From: Nothophaeocryptopus gaeumannii
Taxonomy: Eukaryota; Ascomycota; Dothideomycetes; Mycosphaerellales; Mycosphaerellaceae
DNA: 64,000 nucleotides
NCBI GenBank assembly: GCA_031771865.1
Contig: JASISA010000026.1
Location: 806,001 to 870,000, forward strand
Reading direction: 5' to 3'
Of the stretch, positions 1 through 10,268 are shown in pieces. The translations under genes and the position numbers were made by a program. The notes below the pieces were generated by a model that did no database searches, was not told the origin of the DNA, and was given only the letters and a program-made list of their open reading frames with translations. Position 1 is the first letter of the stretch, and each line of letters starts with the position of its first letter.

Positions 1-504
1 CCATCAGATGGGAATGATGTGGCCGCCACTCTTCCCTCGCTGAAGACCAAGCGCGTGGAATTCGTCGAAAACTGTCCTGCGATCGTCTGGGATGCCAAGA
101 AGAAGCAATACGTTGAATTGCGTTGCCCGGAATGTGGAAGGAATGCGCGAGACGATGGCTCCGAGTTATTCAAGGGCCCATCAGGCTATCGAAAGCACTT
201 GAGGGACAGTCACCAGGTCGAATGGGTGGAGGAGAGGATCGTACGCCAGTGTCAAATCGATGTTGTCCCTCAAGACGAGGTGGACCGCATCCGGTCTGAT
301 CTGGTGAGAAAGCAGCACGTCCGACACATTCCTGCTCCTGCATCAAACAGAGCAAAACTCAGGGCTGGTCCTGCTCCACCAACGAAGCCAGACAAAGTCA
401 TTAATCCTCTCAAGCGGAAGTATTCGACAGGTCCATCGTCTACTGGCCTGGTCGTTGATCTGGGTGGCGAGGATGAGGACGAGTATTATGGTTCTGAATA
501 TTGA
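1..504 (+). CDS. C2H2-type zinc-finger protein, 5' end cut by window edge
   Basis: The frame is open from the first base to the stop at 502-504, so the true start lies left of the window. Seen: CPECG at about nt 124-138 followed by a basic stretch and HLRDSH at about nt 196-215, which together form one C2H2-like zinc finger preceded by an IVWD...YVEL segment. The rest is a low-complexity, Lys/Pro-rich tail ending in acidic residues (DLGGEDEDEYYGSEY). Small fungal proteins with a single such finger are common and mostly uncharacterised; a nucleic-acid-binding role is an inference. The segment coding for HIPAPA...LKRK is repeated imperfectly downstream of the stop (see repeat at 322-676). Confidence 0.6.
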   Translation, partial: PSDGNDVAATLPSLKTKRVEFVENCPAIVWDAKKKQYVELRCPECGRNARDDGSELFKGPSGYRKHLRDSHQVEWVEERIVRQCQIDVVPQDEVDRIRSDLVRKQHVRHIPAPASNRAKLRAGPAPPTKPDKVINPLKRKYSTGPSSTGLVVDLGGEDEDEYYGSEY

Positions 505-676
505 GCCGCGACCAGAGTAGATTAGTCGACTGGGCTGTGGTCCAGCATATTCCTGCTCCAGCATGGGGCCGAGCACAGCGCATTGCTCGCACCCTGCCAT
601 CGATGTCGGAGAGAGTCTCTTGTTCTCTGAAGCGGAAGCAGTCGAGGGTGCGATCATCTCCTGGCTTGGTTCATGT
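322..676 (+). repeat. imperfect direct repeat of the tail of the zinc-finger gene
   Basis: Nt 322-455 and 543-676 are diverged direct copies about 221 bp apart. Both translate to HIPAPA...LKRK....S.GLV, the first inside the zinc-finger frame and the second in another frame after its stop. It looks like a partial tandem duplication of the gene's 3' end. From 677 to 917 I see no gene. Confidence 0.55.
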
Positions 677-917
677 CCCCGAGTCCTATTGCGACGTCGG
701 ATCTATGATTCTGTGTAGCAGGACTGAGTGTGAAGAGTTGCATGTTGACAACACCAAGGTTGTGAGACTGTGGACTTGCAAGCTGATATACTCTCGACAT
801 GTCAATACTTGAAGATTTGAGATATGGTCGTGCGCAGATGAACGATCACTCACATATTAGAGTATTTTTTTGACATCCGCCATCAAGTTCTCCAAGCTCT
901 CCAGATCCCTCTGGCAT

Positions 918-1727
918 CTACATCTCAAACTCTTCCTTGATCCCGCCAAGCCCGCGATCACCAAGCACGTCCGTCAGCTACGCCCTAGTCAGCAAAATGC
1001 AGGACACCCGGTTCAGGATGATACATACCTGTCTCGCGTCGATGACACGTACTTTCCTCGCGCAGGCTTCGTCTCCAGACAAGCGCGCTGCCTCCAGGTC
1101 CCAAGCAGCCTCCAACTCTCCAGTATCACCTATAAATAGAGCGTCCTGAGCAAAGAGGAAATGATCATATGGCCGAGAACCGAACTGTCGATAAAGCCAT
1201 CTGCAAGAAGGAATGAAACAGGTACAGATCTTCGCGTATGTCGTGTGCTTGTAGTAGCTTTCCAGATACTTCTTCCGGCTGGCGCGGCTCACGTATAGAA
1301 CGCTCGGATAGCGGTATTCAATATTCGATAGACTTCGTTCGTTCCCAGTGATGGTTTTCCTAGAAGCGCGCCGATCTGGACGGCCTGAAGAGAGGACAGG
1401 AGGCGGAAGAGGGCGAGATTTAGGTCCTGGTTTGCGGAATGCGCGAGGAGCGGTGAACACTTCTTCGAAAACCTTGTCCATGAGTTCCTGGGGCAAGTTC
1501 TGTACGCGTAGACGTAGTTCGACTGAGGCTCTTTGAGTAGCGACCACATTCGCAATGTTCGCGGACTGGATGGTGAGTTTCGTGAAACAAGTTGCACAAT
1601 TGCCAGATGGTGGGCCTTCCGGAGCGAGAGTTAGCCACATTTCGATGTTGGAGATGTTGCAGCGGATGCAGAAGGGACGATCTCGGGAGCCTGTGCCGTC
1701 AAAGTATTGGTGTGCCAAGGAGGCCAA
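918..1727 (-). CDS. LPQELYD-family F-box-like protein (copy 1)
   Basis: Two exons, 1727-1029 and 977-918; the intron has donor GTATGT, branch TGCTGAC and acceptor GTAG, phase 0. Coding from 1727 gives 252 aa, but the codon there is TTG; the first ATG is at 1640, so an upstream exon is possible. Residues 20-50 hold a CxxC...CxxC pair (CIRC, CATC) not seen in the other copies. The family core follows: LPQELMDKVFEEVFTAPRAF at about 79-98 and VSRASRKKYLESYYKHTTY at about 150. The last exon (LTDVLGDRG...) is 20 codons, against 17 in most relatives. The core looks like a short F-box-like helix plus a second conserved block; a role as ubiquitin-ligase adaptor is inference only. It is the outlying copy, 20 kb from the main group. 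Confidence 0.65.
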
Positions 1728-1987
1728 GAGGCCGGACGAGGAATTTGTACTCTAGGAGTTCTTCTCTCGGAATGCTGTCCTCAGTGCCGCATGGAGGTTG
1801 CAGTGATGGAGCTTGTGACTCCACGCCACTGTCCTCAAATCTACTCCATATGCCAAGCTTCAACGTGGTCCGAGCTGTAAGGACAGCGAGTTACTTAAGA
1901 TCAGGGCGTCCCTCCCACTCGCAAGCTCTGCAATCGAAATCAGCCCGCAAGGACCAGATGTCAGATTAGTATTCGTCCAGTTCCATC

Positions 1988-2617
1988 ATGGCAGACAAAG
2001 CAACCACCGTCGCCAGCGAGGAGGCTCCTCGCTGCCGTCTGCTCGAGCTCCCACCAGAGATTCGTCTGGACATCTGGGAACTGGCATTTCCCAAAGGCAA
2101 GACCTTACAGTGGTTCGTTCGTCCAGAAGCAGTCGTCATCCTCGAAAATGCCAAACTCAAACCATGGAGGGTTCTACCAGCGCTGGGACTCCTCCGAACA
2201 AGCCATCAAGTCCGGGCCAAGACGCGACCCATATTCTACCAGAGAACTCAGTTCACGGTCTGGAGGATCCGCTGGCTGATAGATTGGTTGACTACCGTCG
2301 ACGTAACCATGAGGAACGAGATCAAAGACATCTGCTATTGCGAGTGCTTTTGTTTTCAAGTCGACCGCGCTTCAGCAATCAGGATGTGGAAGTCGATCCG
2401 GAGACTGTTGGAAAACGAAGGACTGGGAAATTCCGCGAAAGCCGTGAGAGTGCGTGTGGAGGAACGATTTCCTAATGTGTGTCGCGGAGCGGAATGGGAA
2501 ATGGTCGGACAAGCCGAGGCGGAAGCGGAAGGAGATGACGGAGATGTTGTCCAGTACCGCGAGTATCAAAGCTTGGTTAGTGAGGACATGCGAATTTACC
2601 ACGGTTCGCGCAGGTGA
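1988..2617 (+). CDS. 2EXR/F-box-like protein
   Basis: 209 aa, single exon, start ATG 1988. Residues 18-34 read LLELPPEIRLDIWELAF, the typical fungal 2EXR/F-box-like opening, and LRTSHQVRAKTRPIFYQRTQF follows at about 70-90, the second conserved block of these proteins. The remainder (IRWLIDWLTTVD...) is conserved only with the broken neighbour at 2899-3594. An AGGTGAGG at 2612 could act as a donor, so a short downstream exon is not excluded. Proteins of this type are greatly expanded in Dothideomycetes and have no assigned biochemical role; some are treated as F-box-like protein-interaction modules. Confidence 0.75.
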   Translation: MADKATTVASEEAPRCRLLELPPEIRLDIWELAFPKGKTLQWFVRPEAVVILENAKLKPWRVLPALGLLRTSHQVRAKTRPIFYQRTQFTVWRIRWLIDWLTTVDVTMRNEIKDICYCECFCFQVDRASAIRMWKSIRRLLENEGLGNSAKAVRVRVEERFPNVCRGAEWEMVGQAEAEAEGDDGDVVQYREYQSLVSEDMRIYHGSRR

Positions 2618-2898
2618 GGGTGATGTGTCAGACAAGTAGAAGAGCAGATGTCCAGAATCACTTCAGGGTGCGACTTGTTCTGATAGCAATGTAGTCTCTC
2701 CGTTCAGGCTGCCATAGTAGGAGTACTGTGTGTGCATAGAACATATGCATCGTACGTAATCGCGCCTGCCGTGCGCGTTACATGAAGTCGCGGCTGCGGC
2801 CCGTGCTTCGTGCCGAGACCCTGGTCGCTTCTCCCTCGACCTTGCTTCTCAACTTTGCCCTCATCCACACACATCAACATCACCAGAGCCTCATCTCA

Positions 2899-3594
2899 AT
2901 GGCTCAACAGGCAGCGGCTGCAGCTGGTAAGCCCGCGAGACCGATGTACATCCTATTTCGCAATGCTGATCTCATCAACGGCCGAGGGTGGCCCGCACTC
3001 CCTGAGAGGCGATGTTAGAGAGGAGCCAGGCAAATGCCACCTCCTCAGGCTACCGGCGGAGCTTCGCGAGGAGATTTGGAAGCTTGCATTGCCTGAGCAG
3101 GAGGAAGTGTACTATTTCTGGTGCAAGGACGATCGCCTAGGAATCTGGATCGACTGTCGAGGCAGCCGCTACAAGCTCGCATACGCACCACCACCGATCC
3201 TGAGCACGTCACGGCAAGTACGCATCGAAAGTGGTAGCCTCTATTACAAAAAGACACGATTCTTTCTCGATGAGTGCGAGACAGCAGTACGCTGGCTGGA
3301 GTCGACGGACCAATGTTCCGCAAGCAGCTCAAGCAGTTCTGCTTCTGCAATTCCACCCTCGTGGAAAACCGACTCGAAATGGAGCGCGACGAGGAGTTCG
3401 AACCGGAACTGCGCACCGCATTTTCGTTTCGCCAAGACTGGGGAGCCTTCGCAAAGTATTTTGCGGATCACGAGGTCGGTGTCGACGAGGCGCTCCATGT
3501 TTGCAAAGATAACAAAGAGCACGATTCCGAGGACATCCACGACTGGGCGACGAGAAAAAACAGGGTGGCTGAGGCTGTAGATGAAGACCAGTGA
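2899..3594 (+). pseudogene. frameshifted tandem paralog of the 1988 2EXR gene
   Basis: Proposed exon 1 is 2899-2926 (MAQQAAAAAG); an intron with GTAAGC donor runs to 3008. Exon 2 reads LLRLPAELREEIWKLALPE, then SRQVRIESGSLYYKKTRFF, the same two blocks as the gene at 1988. Near 3300 the homology leaves this frame after AVRWLEST and continues one frame over (DGPMFRKQLKQFCFCNST) to a stop at 3592-3594. One missing base would join the two. The sibling has the matching stretch IDWLTTVDVTMRNEIKDIC, which places the break. Either a recent pseudogene or a one-base assembly error. Confidence 0.6.
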
Positions 3595-3726
3595 GGAGTG
3601 GCGCGGGGTGTCATGAATTGGCCGCGGGTAGAACGGAGAATCGGCTACAAGGGCGACAGAGACACCGAGAAGTGCTCCGCATCATCTTCGAGGGTTATAC
3701 GAGGCTGTTCGAACCTTAGATGAGAG

Positions 3727-5022
3727 CTACCACTTCCGTCTGGCAGACTCTGTATCACCAAAGTCTTTCCCTTCGCGCTCGCGATCCATTCTCGAGTCGA
3801 AATCCTTCTGCGCTTCGGACCGCGCAAGCTGCTTGTGTTCTTCACTTGACGAGAACATGAAGCTATCGCCGCTCGATGAGGTATCTCTTCTATTTGTAGC
3901 GGCTGAAGCTCTTGAATTACCCTGCGATGGTCCGCTGCTCATTGCCTGCTGCCGCAGCCGATCCCATGCACCTCCGCTCTGCTTTGATGCGGACGATGTA
4001 GGCGACGCATCGTCTTGACTCTGTTGTCTCGCTGGCGCCTGATTGTTCTGCGGTGCGATGCTCCTCTCATAGTCTGCTCTTTGCTCCCTCTCCATGCTCT
4101 CAGTCTGCTGCCTGGCTTGCGCATCACTCATCATTCCTGTATCCGAAACATTTGCTGATCCGAGATCAACGTACTCAGCTCCAAACGCTCCTCCTGTAGG
4201 ACTCATATCATCTTGTCCAGCCTTTTGCTCTTTCTGCCTTGAAGCCATCTGGCTCCTCCTCGCCTGCTGTGCCATCTCTCTCTGCCTCGCCATCTCAAAC
4301 GTTTCCCCATTCCTCTTCGCCGCAGTCTCATCAATCTGCCTCCCATCCGGCAGCCCACCCCTCGCATTCCTAGCCTTCATCTCCTCGATCACAGTCTTCA
4401 ATCTAGGATCCATCATCCTCCCCGCTGTCGCTACCGTCAATGCATAACTGCCAAAGAAAATAGACCCCAACGTAGCACCCACGAACCAATACAAATTGAA
4501 CCTAGCAACCTGCCACATTATCCTTGCTCTTCTCCCAGACATAACTCCGAAAAACCTGTCAGGATTAAACTTCTCGGGATTCGGCGTATAACCTGGAAAA
4601 CGATATTTCTCCATGCCTCTATACGCGACCACTGACGCGATGGCCATCCCAACCGGAGCACCATAACTCCCCACCCTCAATGCTTTCGCATAATGAAAAG
4701 CTAGAGCCTCCGCCTCTTCCTGCGTTACGGGTCTTCTAACGGTTTGAGAAACTTGTTGACATGAGTCTTGTATTGCTTTGGACATTCCAGGGAAATGTGG
4801 CTGATCGGATGAGAAACCCCATCTCCGGGGTAGATTACTGAGGTTTACGTAGACTTGATTGGGAGGAGGGTTTACGGCAACGTAGGAGGATTCGCGGGTG
4901 GAGAGGACGGTGGGATCGCGGTCGCCGGAATACTGGTCTGCGTCGGAGGAGGGGAGGGATTCGGTGAAGGGGGCTTCTTGGGAGGAGGGGCTAGAGCCAT
5001 TTTCAATTTCTTCGAGGACCAT
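3727..5022 (-). CDS. conserved membrane protein, probably mitochondrial, function unknown
   Basis: 431 aa from ATG 5022, single exon. The N-terminal 45 residues are Ser/Pro-rich. The central region (about 75-200) is the conserved part: RRWGFSSDQPHFPGMSKAIQ, then two hydrophobic stretches, VGSYGAPVGMAIASVVAYRG and FNLYWFVGATLGSIFFGSY, that look like two membrane spans. The C-terminal half is low-complexity, rich in Gln/Arg/Ser and probably disordered. I recall similar fungal proteins among mitochondrial inner-membrane or uncharacterised entries but cannot name one; mitochondrial location is an inference from the general layout. It lies tail to tail with the 2899 pseudogene. Confidence 0.6.
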   Translation of the reverse strand: MVLEEIENGSSPSSQEAPFTESLPSSDADQYSGDRDPTVLSTRESSYVAVNPPPNQVYVNLSNLPRRWGFSSDQPHFPGMSKAIQDSCQQVSQTVRRPVTQEEAEALAFHYAKALRVGSYGAPVGMAIASVVAYRGMEKYRFPGYTPNPEKFNPDRFFGVMSGRRARIMWQVARFNLYWFVGATLGSIFFGSYALTVATAGRMMDPRLKTVIEEMKARNARGGLPDGRQIDETAAKRNGETFEMARQREMAQQARRSQMASRQKEQKAGQDDMSPTGGAFGAEYVDLGSANVSDTGMMSDAQARQQTESMEREQRADYERSIAPQNNQAPARQQSQDDASPTSSASKQSGGAWDRLRQQAMSSGPSQGNSRASAATNRRDTSSSGDSFMFSSSEEHKQLARSEAQKDFDSRMDREREGKDFGDTESARRKW

Positions 5023-5303
5023 TGTGAAAAGTGATGAGGAGGTGTATAGGGGGGTAGGATGGCCCAATGGGTTGTTGGAGGGCTGGAGGAAGCTCGCGTG
5101 AGGTTGGTATGAGAGCTGGGATTGAAGCTTTGAAGTCCACAGCGGACGTCATCATCATTCACTTGACCGCGGACTGCCACGTGCTTGGACCCACGCAGAA
5201 CACCCCACCAGCTTTCCCAGACGCGTCTTGTTCCTGTATGTCAAAGTCCTCAATGCAAGTGTGAAAACGGAAGCATTTGGACCTCGACGATGATGGCCGC
5301 ACG

Positions 5304-6241
5304 ATGCCGGTCACAGACGAGGACGCCGCGATTCAAGCCATCTCCACCCTGAAAGCGCCCTCCAAAGAACAGGAGAATGCAAGAGATATTCTACCATAGA
5401 CAGGCTTCTCGGCTCAGAAGACCCAGTCCTCGACATCCACGAGCTCTTCAAGTTGTACAACACACTCTACTTCCGCGGCCTGGTATTCCCGAGAGTCGAA
5501 GTCTCCTGGTCACCTCGTCTCACTCTCTGCGCTGGAATCTGCGAACTCGTCCGTGATTCATCCAATGGCAACAGATATGCCAAGATCCGTCTGAAGTTGT
5601 CTGAGGCTTTACTCAAATTCCGGCCAAGGAGCGATATGATCAACACCCTGCTCCATGAGTGCATCCATGCCTATTTTTTCATTACCACATCTTGGCGTCA
5701 CTCGCGTGGCGACGATGGGACGGGCCACGGAGAAGGCTTTCTCCTCCTTGCAGACGCTATCAATGGTCATGGCGAGTATGAGATCACAGTCTACCATACG
5801 TTCCATGATGAAGTGGAAAGCTATCGTACTCATGTATGGCAATGCGATGGGCCCTGCAAGACTCAGGCACCATTCTTTGGATTGGTGAAGCGCAGCATGA
5901 ATCGCGCCCCTGGGAAGAGTGATTCTTGGTGGAAGAAGCATGAGGATGAGTGTGGGGGAACTTTTGCGAAAATTGCCGAGCCGGAGATGACGAGGGAGCA
6001 GGTTGAGAAGTTGAGTGGGTTGAAGAAGGCTGGGAGACAGAAGAACAAGATCGATTCTTGGGCTTCGAGAGATGCTAAAGCTGTTGACTGTGGTCAATCT
6101 CGAAAGAGGGAGCACGAGGGCCGGGTTGAAGCTGGTGGTCCTACGACAAAGCCCAAAGGCGTTATTGCTTGCCCCATCTGCAAAAACGAAGTTGAGATGG
6201 ATCAGGTCAATGCGCATCTGGATGAGGAGCACCCTTTGTGA
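5304..6241 (+). CDS. SPRTN/Spartan-type DNA-protein crosslink protease, 5' end unresolved
   Basis: From about nt 5400 to 6241 the protein follows the SPRTN family closely: VSWSPRLTLCAGICE, then the zinc metalloprotease motif HECIHAYFF (nt 5653-5679) with the third ligand in GHGEGF, then ITVYHTFHDEVESYRTHVW and a cysteine pair (WQCDGPC) with CGGTF. The end carries a UBZ4-like ubiquitin-binding finger (CPICKNEV...HLDEEH). SPRTN proteins cleave proteins crosslinked to DNA at replication forks. The likely start (ATG 5304, MPVTDEDAAIQAISTLK) is in a different frame; the switch is at about 5375-5399 and needs a one-base insertion or an intron I cannot place. The product is secure, the first 35 residues are not. 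Confidence 0.82.
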
Positions 6242-6389
6242 CACGACATGACAAGCATGGTCAATCAATTTCAAGGGCGTCTAGCTTGCTTGTACCTGCA
6301 GCTCACCTGATGTACACCCCACTCTCTCACCGGTCAGAGCGAACACTTTCAGCAAGCTCAACTCGTCGTCCATAGCCATGTTCTTCTAG

Positions 6390-7849
6390 ATGACAGAGTC
6401 GCACCCTTTGGATTGCAAAATTAGGGCCGACATGTCGACTAACAGCAGACACCGGCTCCCAGATATTCTGTCAAAAGGACAAACGAAGTCAACCTCAAGC
6501 TCGCGACGAACGGCAGCCGCAACACAACCACTGTTTGCAGAGTCAAAACTACCAGAAGTACATTGCATACACGCATCCGGCCAGAGACGTCGCCACTATT
6601 ACATTTACCCCTTGAGCTTCGCCAGGACATTTGGCGCTTCGTCGTTTCAGCATGGTGGTCTGCAACACCACAACGAACGGCTGACTTCGAAGCATTCTAC
6701 TTTTACAATGCAAAGCTACCTCCTTTGGCGCTGACGTGCCGCCAAATTTTCAAGGAAAGCGTGCCTCTCTACTTTGAGTCTAGGAGATGGCAATTTGAGG
6801 TCATTGCTCAGTTCGATTCAGCCAAGCACACCCGTCTCCACGATAGCCTTGAATACGATCCATTCGATCTGGCGCACACCTACCTGTTCGCAGATTCTCC
6901 ATTACCTGACTATCGCCCGCAAGAAGATTTCGAAGGGAACTCGGGCAAATTCTTCTGTCCGGAGTGTGATCAAGAGCGGCAGGCTGCATCCAATGCGCTT
7001 ATCAAGGCTAAACTGGCCCAACTCACAGCTGAGATGGAGAAAAGTCATGATTCGGAGAAAACGGCATGTAATGCGATGTTTCCTCGAGGCTTGTGCGAGA
7101 GGAGGGTTGATTATCCGTCCCCAGGCGTTGTTGATCCTACATTCGGCTGGCCTCTACGCGCCGACTTTCCCTTGCAAGACAAGCTACCATATGATACGTG
7201 GTCTTGGGCCTGTCTCGCAGAGCCTTTGATCCGATTCAAAACATTCAGGCTCACTATACATCAGGATGGCAGGGGTACTGAGTGGAAGATCCAACGGACA
7301 GTGGATATCATGCCAGACGATACTCATGTCGCTCACAACCCAGGTGTGAAGTTGAGCGGCCTGTCATTCGAACCGGACATGCAACCATATCAAAACAAAA
7401 TTGAGACCTTGTTGGAGCACGCAATCGAAATGATCACCAGCAAGCCGAACTTCAATGGCTTCTCTTTGCTGGATGTTGAGACTATTGCTTCAATCTTCGT
7501 GTTTGAAAAATGCAATTGCCACCTGCCTGGTTGCTCATTGTGTCCTGATCCTCAATCTTTCGGCGCCAGACGTCCACATCCCTTTGCGACGCAGCCCCGC
7601 TTCCAACCACTTCCACCGCCTCCGCCGCCTCCGATGCCGCCTGACCTTTTTCCGGATCCATTCCCTTCTCCACCAGGGTTTCACTCCTTCGCGCCACCGT
7701 TGCTTCCTGAAGTTGATCCTAACTCATCTGCACTTGTGGACGAAAGCCTTGCAAAACGCTTCTTGGTTGAGCTACCTTTCCCGGCCGCTGATGAGGACGA
7801 GCTTGTAAGTTTTGAAATGGCCCCCGAGAGCTCCCAAATGAAGCGTTGA
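6390..7849 (+). pseudogene. 2EXR/F-box-like gene with frame break near the 5' end
   Basis: From about 6563 to 7849 one frame encodes some 428 aa: LLHLPLELRQDIWRFVVSAW, then LPPLALTCRQIFKESVPLYF, a long middle, FNGFSLLDVETIASIFVFE at about 290-310, and a Pro-rich tail (PPPPPPPPMPP). No ATG precedes the domain in that frame. The natural start (ATG 6390 or 6432, MSTNSRHRLPD) lies in another frame, with the switch at about 6545-6600 and no room for a normal intron. It may be a one-base indel, or translation may start at a non-ATG codon. It is the tandem paralog of the gene at 8010, with the C-terminal block conserved between them. Confidence 0.55.
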
Positions 7850-7859
7850 GTGCCAGCGC

Positions 7860-9317
7860 ATGGCTGCACCCTGCATCATGAGCCCACTTCAGCCTGCAGA
7901 GCGCCCCGCGTTTGCGGCACTTTCACACCGGTATAGGATGACTAACGCTAGCTTAGGTGATCTACACATAACATCCGCCTGGTCGTTCAATCCTTCCTGC
8001 TGCAAAGCCATGGCTCACGAGCCAGACGTTATCCCTCGACCCGTCAAACACACGATCTTCTACAGAAACAGGCGGGCCATCCGCGTGCGTCAGGCGCGGC
8101 CTCTATGCCGGAATCGCAAGATCCATTGTCGTCCGCAATCATGCATCTTAGGACTCCCTATCGAGATTAGACTGCTTGTCTGGAGCCACTTTCTCACAGA
8201 AGAAGTCGACGAGTACGTGGAACTTCACAACGCCAAGCCTCCCGCTGCTGCTCTTGCGTGCCGTCAGCTCTTCGATGAGATCATCCCAATCTTCTTTGCG
8301 GCCAGAAAGTGGAACTTTGATGCCCCGGCGAACTTCAATATTAAACGGCACCTGCCTTATGTAGAGACTCACCGGCGTGTGCCACTTCTCAGACCGCCAC
8401 TTAGACCGAAGCTTACAGAAGAAGAGGAAGAGCTCTCGGAGGTATTCGTGTCTCTCAAATCTCAGGATATGCTACAACGTCTATATGAATGGAGGCCAAA
8501 CTCCAGCACGGCGCTCTTCTCAGGCTCTAGAACCTACTGGCGAAAGCGAGCATGGAAAGAGATCATACCCCCTTGGCCTGCCGACGCCTACTCCACACCA
8601 AGGCCTTGCGACTTTCCTCTTGTGACGAGTTTGCCCTGGTATGCGCCATTTTTTGACAGCAGAAAATCGCTGAAGCTGACAAGCGTAAGGGCTACCTTCT
8701 CCTTCCTACGCGTGGCCGAGAGACTCACCCAGCTCCGCCACATCCGCTTCGACATCTCCCTCGACCATCACATAGTGGACATCAATTGCGGCCCACAACT
8801 CTACATCCACATTTCCGTTACTGGCTCTCCGCATCCGACGATTCCCGTTATCAATTGGGAATGTAAGCATGTCGACAAGCTGCAGCCACTGGTCAGCGAG
8901 ATGAAACAAGTCCTGCAAAACACCGTTGATCTTATCGTGAAGAGACCGACTTTCAGAGGGTTTACGCTTGCGGAGGTGGAGATTTTGGCAAGTGTGTTCC
9001 AGTTCGATGATGAGGTGATTTGTGAGGAAGCGTATTGCTAGCATTGCTTGAGACGACCACCTCCGGATCTTTTTGCGAATCTGGGATTGGATCCTCTACA
9101 GGAGGGAGATGTCTTCCCGTTTGATTTAGAAACGGGTGAACTGATCCAGAACGGTATCAGTACTGGAAGTGGCTCGGACGACGAATATGGTGCGGAAGTA
9201 GATGCTCTGAGAGAGTGGCTCAGAGGTGCGCCGCGCGTCCGACAGGCCTTTTCTAATCGCTGGTCGCAGATTGATCAAAAAATCACCGCACAAAAAGAAG
9301 GCGTCGGACGCAGCTGA
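7860..9317 (+). CDS. 2EXR/F-box-like protein split by an in-frame TAG
   Basis: The frame is open from ATG 7860; later ATGs at 7938 and 8010 (MAHEPDV) are better starts because 7860 is only 10 bp after the previous stop. The domain reads ILGLPIEIRLLVWSHFL with AALACRQLFDEIIPIFFAAR; the C-terminal block FRGFTLAEVEILASVFQFDD matches FNGFSLLDVETIASIFVFE of the upstream paralog. TAG at 9039-9041 ends this part, but the same frame continues to TGA 9315-9317 (RRPPPDLFANLGLDPLQ... ...VDALREWLRG), and the paralog has a tail there too. So a nonsense change or readthrough is likely. A 27-nt intron removing the TAG would be too short. Confidence 0.65.
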
Positions 9318-9484
9318 AGCGTTTAATAGGAGCTGCACGGGAAGCATTGCACATCGTGGCAAATAGTTCTTATGTTATTTTGGGAACAATTGCATGCTGA
9401 GACTGAATAACTGTTGCCGTCTTTTGCTAGACTTTCGCCAGCTTTCAGACTCGATGCCGCTATGTGCCTCTCGATTCTCACCGT

Positions 9485-10268
9485 CTAGCAGCTAGCATCT
9501 TCTACAACCCGCCTTTCCGTTCCCTCGATGCTGCGGGCCCTAGCTTTGGCGTCGCTTTGGGTTATCTCTCCAACTTTGGCCCATGTTGATTTGCGGCCTC
9601 GCTGTGGTCCCTGCCTTGGTTCTCGCTTTCCAGCATCGTCCTGCCTAAGGTCTTTTTGACCATGCCGCTCTGGCTTTTCTGACCTTTTACTTCCAAGCTC
9701 TGGCATATTCCATCGCAAGTTCAGCGTCCACGAACCATTTCTCCTGATAGCCCTGCTTTTCACCACCGTGGTGGAGATTGACTCGCAATACGCCCTTTGC
9801 CACTCCGATCGACTCCACTAAGCTGAACATTTGCCGAAGTTGAAGAAACGTCACGGGGTGGTAGTAACGAAGGTCGTATCGAGTGGCGTCGCCCTTCCTG
9901 GACCGCACGTCGGTCAGAAGCCGCCGGCGCCGATCACCGATTTGTCGCAGCCAGGCGGGCAAACGTTGCTTATCGGTTGGGGATTGAGAAAGAAAGGCGA
10001 AAGTCGAGTTGATGTAGTAGCTCTGTACGGCTTCAGCGTGCAGTCGCTTGCATGAGATGAGAAGACCGGGACCACTTGGATTTTGCTTCTTTCGGGCATC
10101 GCCGCCCTTGGACAAATCGGGGTTTGTGACTACCACAGTCTCGCCCTTGAACATGAGCTCCCAGATGCGATCGCGAACTTCCGCTGGTAGCTTGTTGAGG
10201 AGGTCGCACTGTGGCTGTGGGTTGGCGTTGTCGAGGTTGACTTTAGTGAAGTCTTTGAGCTTGCCCAT
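9485..10268 (-). CDS. MGK-KDFT family protein, member 1
   Basis: Two exons, 10268-9691 and 9644-9485, 245 aa; a 46-nt intron (GTAAAA...TTAG) in phase 2. Order: MGKLKDFTKVNLDNANPQ at the start, the F-box-like LLNKLPAEVRDRIWELMF at about 23-40, SCKRLHAEAVQSYYINSTF at about 70-90, then WLRQIGDRRRRLLTDVR. The second exon encodes a strongly basic tail (GKREPRQGPQRGRKSTW) that could be a nuclear-localisation or RNA/DNA-contact segment. Four related loci lie in one orientation over 5 kb. Function unknown; 2EXR-like proteins of this size are typical of the lineage. Confidence 0.7.

Noticed and set aside
9012..9041. a 27-nt GT...TAG intron that would remove the in-frame stop
   Set aside because: Far shorter than any intron in the window (45 nt or more) and without a branch site.
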